Assembly (NCBI RefSeq): GCF_943734655.1 | Contig: NC_071354.1 | Span: forward strand, 75,246,838-75,310,837 | DNA from: Sabethes cyaneus | Lineage: Eukaryota > Arthropoda > Insecta > Diptera > Culicidae | Direction: 5' to 3' | DNA length: 64,000 bases | Shown here: piece by piece, positions 56,605 to 64,000 of the stretch | How the letters are laid out: every line of letters begins with the position of its first letter | Numbering within the stretch: the stretch's first letter is position 1 | Notes under the pieces: generated by a model | What the model saw: only the letters and a program-made list of their open reading frames with translations | What the model was told of the DNA's origin: nothing | Databases searched by the model: none | Made by a program: the position numbers and the translations under genes

Positions 56605-56940
56605 ATGAGGATTCCATTGGGTAGGAAACAGGTTGAACAAGCATCCTTGTGGTAAGTGTTTTGTCTCACTATCAGTTCTACGGCAAGAAACTACTGCTTC
56701 AGGGGAGGTTATATAATTGATAGCATTGACTAGCTAACTCCGAGAAATGTTAATTATATCCCTTGAATGCAGTAAATTTAGTAGTTATATATTAAACAAA
56801 TAAATATGCCTTATTGCAGGATTTCATCGGCTGCCGGCTTTGGAACGACAGCTGCTCTGCTCGGTTGTTATTTCACTGACTGGAAAGTGATTGTAGCCTA
56901 TATACCATTCTACGGTGGCAAATTCAAAGAAGAAAAATAG
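56605..56940 (+). CDS. UQCR11: UQCR11, small subunit of mitochondrial complex III, two exons
   Basis: Exons 56,605-56,651 and 56,820-56,940 join across a 168-nt intron (TG|GTAAGT ... TTATTGCAG|G) into 55 residues. The protein starts MRIPLGRKQVEQASLW; one membrane segment lies near residues 18-32 (SAAGFGTTAALLGCYF). It ends TDWKVIVAYIPFYGGKFKEE plus Lys. The last part matches the family end TDWRxIxxxVPxINGKFK of cytochrome b-c1 subunit 10/11, and the length is as expected (human 56). It sits in the inner membrane at the edge of complex III. AATAAA at 57,048-57,053. It is convergent with the ZAD gene, and the two 3' ends should meet or overlap. Confidence 0.9.
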
Positions 56941-57218
56941 ATTTAGTGGAATTTATCTGATCTGTCTTTTATCTGGAAGTACGTGATCCAATACAAGCAA
57001 GAACATAAAACAACCATGTGTAGACCGTTCTATTATGGGATAGGATAAATAAATTGCAGATAAAATTTAGATTGTATACTGATATTTTATTCATCTACAA
57101 AGAATACCTTACCGCGGAGATCACTTTGGTTTTGTAAGCAACGTCCTCTTTCGAAATTCACTGAAATTTAATAGAAACGTATACCTATATTAAAAAAGAC
57201 TAAAAATTATATTCTTAT

Positions 57219-59340
57219 TTACCTTTCTTCGGCTTCCTTGCGCATTTTTTGTATAGCTAACTCCTGCGGATGCATCCGTTTTCGGTGAGCGTAATAATTT
57301 CCACTAGAAGCAAATGTTCTGGAACAAAACTCACAGCTAAATTTTCTTTCCCCCGTGTGCTGTACATAGTGATTTAGCATGGTGTTTTTCAGTTTAAATG
57401 ACTGTCCACACACGTTACATGCAAAAGGCTTCAGATCCGTATGTTGTACCCTCATATGATTCCGCAAACATTGCAAATTAACTGCAGAGTAGTCACATTG
57501 ATTACACTTATGCCGAACTGCCGAATGTTGAACCATGTGTTTTCGCAGGCAAAGCTTGTTCTTGAGCCACTTTTTACATATATCACATTGCACTTGATAG
57601 ATTTTTGGTTGATGGGTTGTCAGATGATAACTTAGGTTACTTTTAGATGTAAACTGCCGGGCGCAAATATGGCAAACATATGATTGAAGCTGTTCATGTT
57701 TACAGTGGACAAATTGAATATGTTCAGCCAGCCTCTTTGCTGCGTTGAATCCCTTACCGCATTCATCGCAAACGTGTTGCGTACGCTCCTCTTCAGGAAG
57801 GTGCGATTGGCTGTGCGAAACCAATGCGCTTCCGTAAGTAAACCTGCGTGGACATATGCTGCATTTAAGTGGCCTTTCTTCCTCAGGGCGATGATTTTGT
57901 ATATGATATTGTAAAATTTTTGGAGTAGTCATTAACTTGTTACATTCAGGACACCTGAAAAGTAAAAACATTCCTGTCATAATTTGTTTCTAGTTAATCG
58001 GTTTTTACTCACCTAAACGCTTCTGGCTGTAAATGCCTTGCCATGTGCATAGCCATCAGTCTTGGTTTAAATATTTTCTTATGACAACACCAAACATGTC
58101 CTTTCGTTCCGTGGACATCTTTGCAGTGAGCCACATATGAATCTATGTCCGAATATTGTTTCTTTTTATTTTCTTCCTCTTGACAGTATTCACAGTTTAC
58201 ACCGTAAAATTTTGCCATTAAGGCGGACAACTGTTTACCTTTTAAAATAAGCTTGTTATCGTGTATAAGCTTTTTTGGAAATGCAATGTTTTTCATCTCA
58301 ATGGCATTTCTATTTTGTGACGAAAAATCTGGTTTGGTTTCAATTTGCTCAAACTCTGCAATCTCATTTTCATTGTCATTATCTCCATCATCATCATCGT
58401 CATCATCATCATCATTATCATCATCGTCTGCAACATCATTACCATCATCATCAGCACCATCATCTTCGAGATCTTTATAAACAGCGTCTACTTCGTAAAT
58501 TTCATCAGTTTGTGGTTCTGGCCGATTTGTACAAAAATTAAAAAGAAGGTTTAATCCTAAAAATCGATAATACGAATACAACTTTTTGAAAACATACCAT
58601 CTACGTCGGTCTCGCTTGATACACTATCAATTACATTAATTTTTGTTATCTGTTCTGAAAATATTGCCACTCTGTGAGTATTTGACTTCACATCTTTGCT
58701 TTGCTGAGACTCATCATATGTCGGCAAATCGGAAGTTACCATTTCCGTCGTGTTGGGCCCATTTCTGCTCAGAATCACGTTTCCACTGGCGTCGACAGTA
58801 CTGAGTACCGTGGCTGTGATTTGGCTGGGAATGTCCACCAGTGTAAGAGTCTTCGGAGACTCTTGTGATTGATTAGACAAAGCTTTCTGGTACGGATTTC
58901 CCTGCGTGGTAATATTTTGTACTCTCACATTGGAAGTTCCAGCTTCCAGATCAAGAACAGATGAATTAATTTTGTCTTCTTCTCGCAGTATGTAAGTAGT
59001 ATGAGAGTTATGATCGTTGATCAAAATCATACCCGGTTGATTGCTGTAGGCAAAGACAACCTGATTTTGGGCAACTTCTTGGTAAAATACATGAAAACTT
59101 TCTACAGTTTGGAAACATTTCAAACATATATGCTTAGACAATGTATCGGTTTCTTTCACCTGATTGAAAAAGTTAACGTTATTTAACAGAAATATAAAAA
59201 TTGTGCATATTAATCACCTCTAAATTCAAATACTGTACAAGTTTTTCCTGCAGTTTGACTTCGCGTTGGCGATCTCCAAATATCGACAAGATACCTTCAT
59301 TATTATATAGACATAAACGACACATTAGATTGCTATCCAT
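57219..59340 (-). CDS. ZAD-C2H2 zinc finger transcription factor, four exons
   Basis: Exons (minus): 59,340-59,218, 59,159-58,598, 58,517-58,013 and 57,954-57,219, all with GT-AG introns of 56-80 nt, give 641 residues. The N-terminus MDSNLMCRLC plus ICLKC forms the ZAD zinc knuckle (Cys 7, 10, 53, 56) that mediates dimerisation in insects. Residues 75-225 are low in structure. A run of Asp and Asn follows (coded 58,380-58,460), a strongly acidic region. Two degenerate fingers (CEYCQ...HCKDVH, CCHKK...HMARH) are in exon 3. Exon 4 has eight C2H2 fingers, among them CDECGKGFNAAKRLAEHIQF and CNVCGQSFKLKNTMLNHYVQ. This is a nuclear DNA-binding regulator of the large insect ZAD family; targets unknown. 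An alternative last exon is possible. AATAAA on the minus strand at 57,091-57,086. Confidence 0.92.
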
Positions 59341-59489
59341 TTTGCACACTATTCTTAGATATCTACAATATTTTTTCTATATAATAATAGAACTAACATC
59401 AACATGATTCGTAAAGAAAACACAACAAACTCAATAATCTTGGCTACTTTTGCAAGACGACGTAACTGCATCTGCTTACTTTGCTAACA

Positions 59490-59520
59490 TAAACAAAACG
59501 AGTGAGGGTTATTTTAGAAA
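59490..59520 (+). repeat. scrap of the 61.2-kb MITE family
   Basis: AACAAAACGAGTGAGGGTT matches the inner part of the termini at 29,620-29,640 and 61,270-61,285. It lies just upstream of the ZAD gene. Confidence 0.5.
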
Positions 59521-59989
59521 ATGTGCAACGATATACAGAGATGCCATAAAACATTAGTTTTCAATAAATATCTATTTATTCTTTAACAATATTGTGATCG
59601 GTGCTTAGAAAACCTATACCTAAATGTCAATAAAAATCAGCAAATGTTTCAGGATAAGGGAACACCGGTCGCCTGGAAAAGGGGAAGATAAATTTGAAGC
59701 GTGGTCTCGACCAGCATTTCAGAAGTGGCAAGGCTCAAACCAAATATAAACAACCCGAGTCAGTTCGTTTTCCTGAGCTTGTTCAGCCTGTCCAGCAAAA
59801 AATAACTTACATTATTTTCACTGGCATTTTCACATTTCACATATATGGCTTTTGAAATGTCGGTTGAGAAATCAAGACATTTTTCCCGTTTTTTCCTTGC
59901 CTTGTGAATATTTTTGAAAAACAAAAAACGCCTTGCATCTCTGTCCATCGTTCAGCGGCAACTGTGACGTGACGAGAGCACAATAATAG

Positions 59990-60272
59990 CACAGAGAACA
60001 GACCACCATGTAATTAACAAAAAGTGTGTAAAAGGTTTTTATGTAATCTACGAGTAATCCTTCAATAGAGCACCCCTCGAGCAGTAAGTGGCAAACTAAA
60101 TCTTGATGTCGCTGCCATCGCTGCTATGTAACTCCAGCGCAAAGAAATATTGATAAAGGTACATGAATATTTTTTAATGCGTTTGGCAAACTATTTCTGG
60201 AGGGCGCTACCGACAGATTTTACACACAAAAAATCGATTACTTCCTTCGAGCCTGTTAATCTGTTCTCTGTG
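59990..60272. mobile_element. CACAGAG MITE, complete reference copy
   Basis: 283 bp with terminal repeats CACAGAGAACAGA and, inverted, the same at the right. 7-bp duplication ATAATAG (59,983-59,989 and 60,273-60,279). Non-coding. It explains the fragments at 36,962-37,286, 41,430-41,500 and 54,101-56,429. The superfamily is not clear from a 7-bp duplication. Confidence 0.92.
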
Positions 60273-60279
60273 ATAATAG

Positions 60280-60515
60280 TGTTTGTACACCTATAGGACA
60301 ACACATGAAGTAATTTGCGGTTTCGTCACCAACGAGAATGACATTTGCTGAGGATCGCTTATGTAGGAGTGAGAGGGGAGCAAAGAGTGGAGGAGAGGAT
60401 CCGGGAGTTTGGAATTTGATGTTGTTGATATTACTCCTACTGCAAACAGCCTCAGCGAGGGCCTCAGCTAATGTCAAAAAATCTTTATATGTGTGCGTGG
60501 TGGAATACTTCATGA
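60280..60515. other. spacer between two MITEs
   Basis: Short GC-richer stretch (60,350-60,480) with no recognised motif. Confidence 0.4.
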
Positions 60516-60516
60516 C

Positions 60517-60955
60517 CTAAGACAGGACGTGCCAAGTGTCAACCGCGGCGTTGACCCAAAATTGACTCAATTTCTGATTGGCTGACAGCGACGAGCAACC
60601 GTTGACTGGAAAATATAACGCGATATCGCTTTCAGTGTTGCTGAAACTCATTAGTGGGAATACGACAATAAGTTATTATTTCCGAATTTTGATTTCTTTT
60701 GTATTCTGTAGTTCTATGCTTGTTTCTACATTAGTGTTCTTTGTACACGAATTTTAATTTTCAAAATGAAGTGCAAAACATGATTTTGGTCGCATAAACT
60801 GTGGCGTATTCGGGAGCTGTTGCTCGGCAAACGAAGTTATTCTTAAAATAATATGTGCAGGCAACAGTGGTGCAGAGTGTAACAAAGAATATTCAATCGG
60901 GATAGCGGTAATACTAAGAAAAAGAGTAAGAAGCCAGTTGGCACGTCCTGTCCTA
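60517..60955. mobile_element. second copy of the 9-bp-duplication MITE
   Basis: Matches 37,402-37,817 over its whole length (for example GTTGACCCAAAATTGAC and TATTTCCGAATTTTGATTTC). It has about 29 bp near 60,890-60,920 that the other copy lacks. CATGAC occurs on both flanks, a decayed target duplication. Confidence 0.85.
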
Positions 60956-61064
60956 GCACATGACATGTGACTTCTTATTATTCTTTTTTATTGTTTTGGT
61001 GATTCCCTTTCAAAATTTACTACGGCAACAAAGAGTGATTCCAAAAATACAGCTGCAGTTTATG

Positions 61065-61168
61065 ACACAATATGCATATGGATTTTACCATGTTGCGGAA
61101 ATTTGACTGATAAGCCATGGAAAAACTGTCAAATAGCCGCAGCGTAGTAAAATCCGTATGCATTGTGT
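61065..61168. repeat. short hairpin, arms of about 33 bp
   Basis: ACACAATATGCATATGGATT on the left pairs with its reverse complement at the right, with a 2-base bulge and a loop of about 38 bases. Size would suit a small MITE; a precursor of a small RNA cannot be excluded. Confidence 0.6.
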
Positions 61169-61234
61169 TTGGGTCTTAAGCAAGCTTTATTGCCGTTACC
61201 GGCAGTAAAAGAGAAATCTTAAAAAATGAAGATA

Positions 61235-62055
61235 GAATTAAAAAAGGGCGAATGTCGCAAGCGTAAGCAAACCGAGTGAGGGTTGATTTTCCTATCCAGC
61301 TTTTTACGCGCTATAATGGCGGACGCTCTAAATTGTGTTCGTAATATATAAACAATCTTTTTGACAACTCTGCATACATCAAATCTGTCACTCTTCTCTT
61401 GCAACACTACCGTACTCTTTCTTTCGTTTACGCCAAAGAAGGAGAGAAAAAATGTGCGAAATGTAAACAAAACTATTGCTCTCCTCCTTTTGCGTAAACG
61501 AAAGAAGGAGCAACACTGCCGTACAGGAGAAGAGTCCCCAGTTTTGATGTATGCAGAGTTGTCAAAAAGATTGTTCGCATATTACGAACACAATTTATCC
61601 AGCTTTTTACGAGCCATAATGGCGAACGTGTTCGTAATATTTAAACAGCATTTTTGACATTTCCTTAATACATCGCACGTTTTCTTTCCGCACGTTCACG
61701 GTAAAACTAAAGGAATGTACGGAAAGAAGACGTGCGATGTATTAGGGAAATGTCAAAAATGCTGTTCAAATATTATAAACACGTTGACCATTATGGCCCG
61801 TAAAAAGCTGGACAGCGTCCGCCATTATAGCGCGTAAAAAGCTGGATATGCTGGTGCTGGTCCAGCAAAAAATAAAGGCCCGCGCAGAATTGGTACTTTG
61901 CGGTTGCGTTTGTGTTAATCTGGCAGTTCTTCTATACAATTTGACAGATTATCTGTCAGATCTACGCAAACGCTACCATAAAGTACTAATTCTGCGCGGG
62001 CCTTAACTCTCACCCATTTTGTTTACATTTGCGACATTCGCCCTTTTGTTAATTC
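61235..62055. mobile_element. 821-bp element made of nested palindromes
   Basis: The outer termini (GAATTAAAAAAGGGCGAA and the inverted GAATTAACAAAAGGGCGAA) have TA outside. Inside, CCAGCTTTTTACGCGCTATA (61,297) returns inverted near 61,846. A second version, CCAGCTTTTTACGAGCCATA (61,600), returns inverted near 61,812. A third pair, AGGCCCGCGCAGAATT (61,877) and its inverse, ends near 62,003. No transposase. Terminal family is that of 29,596-29,728. Confidence 0.8.
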
Positions 62056-62059
62056 TATC

Positions 62060-63081
62060 TAGAAATGCTTAAAATAAATAAAGGTTGAATCATATAAATT
62101 TTTATAGTTCAGTATTCATTTCTCCCTAATTGATAGAAAGTTATAGGTATGTACATAAAAATTGAGTCTTGTTCATAAATTAAACATACAAATCATGGCA
62201 TGCCTGTTTTGCTTTCTTTGTAGTTTGTACCACATTTATCTCGAATCAGCAATCTTGACACACACACATCCGTAAATGCTTAACAGTTCTTTCGGTAGGT
62301 TCAGTAGGTTCAGCGTTCAGCAGCAAGAGAGCAGCTAGTCAAGAATGCCTCTCCAAGTAGACAGCAGTCAAATCGAACTTTTTTAGCTGACTTCTCTGCT
62401 GATACATGCATTGCGAAGCACTTTATTTTCTCATACATACATTTACAAATAGGCTTCTTCTGAAATACCATTAATGAAAAATCTGCCTATAATTATAAAG
62501 TTTTCTATCAGCAATTATCCATCGATTCGTTTTGTGAAGGCTGCTTTCGGGAGTGTTGTTACTGATGCTGATTGAACACAGAAACATCTCGGTAAATAGT
62601 TGTGTGAGAATATACGGCAGCAGGAACCTGTTCGACATCCGGGGGTCGTTGGAATTACTCGGAGAAGTTGGAAATTATTCCATTTTTTTGTGTGTGCTAA
62701 GCTGCAGAGTGCGAAAATACAAAAATATGTGCGTGAAACAAGTTCGTCACTGAAAAAAGGGAATGTTGCCAAAGGGAGTGTTATATTTACTCCCCACCAC
62801 GTAGCAAGAGCCTCTAAAAATTTCTTTGAAAGGAAATTAGTGCAGTTCTTTCAAGGGTGAAAATAAAGGTGTTGAGTGCAAAGTGCAGGAAGCCAAAATA
62901 TGCAGTTTTAAGTTTTTGGCAGAAAGTGCGTTCATAAGGTAGTACTAAATCAAAAAAGCATGAAAAACGTAAAATATTGTGCAATATTTTGAGAAAGTAC
63001 ACAAAGAAAATCGGTGTAGGTAATTGTCCATTCTGCCAAGCAGAGGATTTGTGATAAAGTGCACAGAGACGGTAGGATAAA
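62060..63081 (+). promoter_or_regulatory. upstream region and likely 5' leader of POSH
   Basis: No other gene seen. The last several hundred bases before the POSH ATG are continuous, purine-rich and read as a plausible untranslated leader; the transcription start is not evident. Confidence 0.4.
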
Positions 63082-63195
63082 ATGGATGAACGACTGCTAA
63101 ACGATCTGCTGGAGTGCTCCGTTTGTCTGGAACGATTGGACACATCCTCTAAGGTGCTGCCATGCCAACATACTTTCTGTCGGAAATGCTTGGAG
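63082..63195 (+). CDS. POSH: POSH (SH3RF-type) RING ubiquitin ligase, first coding exon
   Basis: The 38 codons give MDERLLNDLLECSVCLERLD, then TSSKVLPCQHTFCRKCLE. The exon ends at 63,195 with the donor GAG|GTAAGG. It covers the first half of a C3HC4 RING finger: Cys12, Cys15, Cys28, His30, Cys33 and Cys36; the last cysteine pair must be in the next exon outside the window. The start MDE-x-L-DLLEC and KVLPCQHTFC are characteristic of POSH, a scaffold with four SH3 domains that promotes JNK signalling and ubiquitinates partners in other animals. Only this exon is visible; reading through the donor gives unrelated residues. Confidence 0.92.
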
Positions 63196-64000
63196 GTAAG
63201 GATCGGGCATACTCGACATTGCAATTTGATGGAAAGGTTAAATCCCAACAGCGTGATAATATGCTTCATATAAGGGGTAGATGGAGCGGAAAGGCGGTGA
63301 AATTCCTATCTCTTTGTACCAAATTCAAACGCTTCATTCTCCATGCCTTTTCATACGCGCATGTGTTTATTTTGCCGTGGCTCATTTATGATGCTGGAAT
63401 TCTGATGTATCATATAAGGTACACGGGATCGCTTGATGGATGTTCTTTTCGAACTCCACTAGCGACAACAATGTGCGATGGGATGGTTCGAGTATTTGTC
63501 TTTACATTTTCTTAGATGGTTTGGTGTTTTCCGTAGGAACCATGCAGCAGTGGGGGTCTGGTCTGACGAGTTGAATTTTTGCTCCTTTTTGACGTCTTCG
63601 TTCGTGTTAGTAAGAAGTGAATATATAGAAATTTCATTGCATGGCATCATAAAATATACTCAATTTTGGCAACAAAGGTAAAAAATAAAATTTAGGTATC
63701 AAACTATTTTTATTATTACTGTTTGGGATGTCATGTCTAAGCGTAACGAAATAAAAATCCATAATTTTTCACGGTTTAGTTACACGGACTGACCGTCTTT
63801 GTTAACGTTACTGGATGCTGGATTTTTGAACACTGGAATAAAACATTTTCACCATTTAATAATATTAAATTATTTTATTTTTGATACGTTTTTGAAAAGA
63901 TACAATGTAAGTTTGGATAAAAACTAGCCACGCTTATTTTAATGCAACTTTGTGCATCTGACTCCACCGAAGCAGAGTTTTAAGTCATTCATGTGTGAAG
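63196..64000 (+). other. first coding intron of POSH (incomplete)
   Basis: It starts GTAAGG and runs past the right edge. No exon that would complete the RING (a CPEC-type block) is found in it, and no repeat of note is seen. Confidence 0.75.

Noticed and set aside
58253..58554. Ser-rich, His-rich and Ile-rich frames on the plus strand
   Set aside because: Antisense reading of the Asp-coding repeat in exon 3 of the ZAD gene.

Overview
The window looks like a piece of a culicine mosquito nuclear genome, most likely Aedes or a close relative. The evidence is spliced genes with short GT-AG introns, insect-type proteins (a ZAD zinc finger protein, POSH, Vasa), low gene density, and a very heavy load of small inverted-repeat transposons (MITEs) and decayed non-LTR and copia retrotransposons. 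The species call is an inference; no marker gene fixes it.

Layout. Positions 1-28 kb hold no gene I can support: AT-rich DNA with retrotransposon remnants (1.4, 9.4, 13.7-17.6, 26.2 kb) and several MITEs. From 28 to 34 kb, a degenerate copia element, a pair of inverted hAT MITEs, a three-TM-segment protein of unknown function (30.5 kb), a small secreted low-complexity protein (31.4 kb) and a second copia relic follow each other. From 34 to 41 kb is the densest gene block: vasa (minus), a MITE cluster at its 5' side, PPIL2 (plus, three exons), then convergent to it a two-cistron unit (minus) in which a LYR-motif microprotein related to MIEF1-MP is followed after 2 nt by the mitochondrial GGQ release factor MTRFR. 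From 41 to 49 kb there are long tandem-repeat elements and a dispersed set of unusual histone genes: a broken H2A, an H3.3-like H3 and a divergent H1, the last two ending in histone 3' stem-loops. From 50 to 56.4 kb there is an R1-clade retrotransposon fragment and a deep stack of nested MITEs. From 56.6 to 59.4 kb UQCR11 (plus) and a ZAD-C2H2 transcription factor (minus) meet tail to tail. Then more MITEs, and the first coding exon of POSH at the right edge.

The most striking biological observation is the LYRM/MTRFR two-cistron gene: both products are predicted mitochondrial proteins that act on the large mitoribosomal subunit in other animals, there is no ATG in any frame between the two start codons, and the two reading frames are separated by two bases. 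The most striking structural observation is that three unrelated MITE families each occur as an inverted pair of exactly equal length (2 x 256, 2 x 571, 2 x 672 bp), so this DNA can form several long hairpins. All homology calls rest on reading the sequences against remembered family features; no database search was run.
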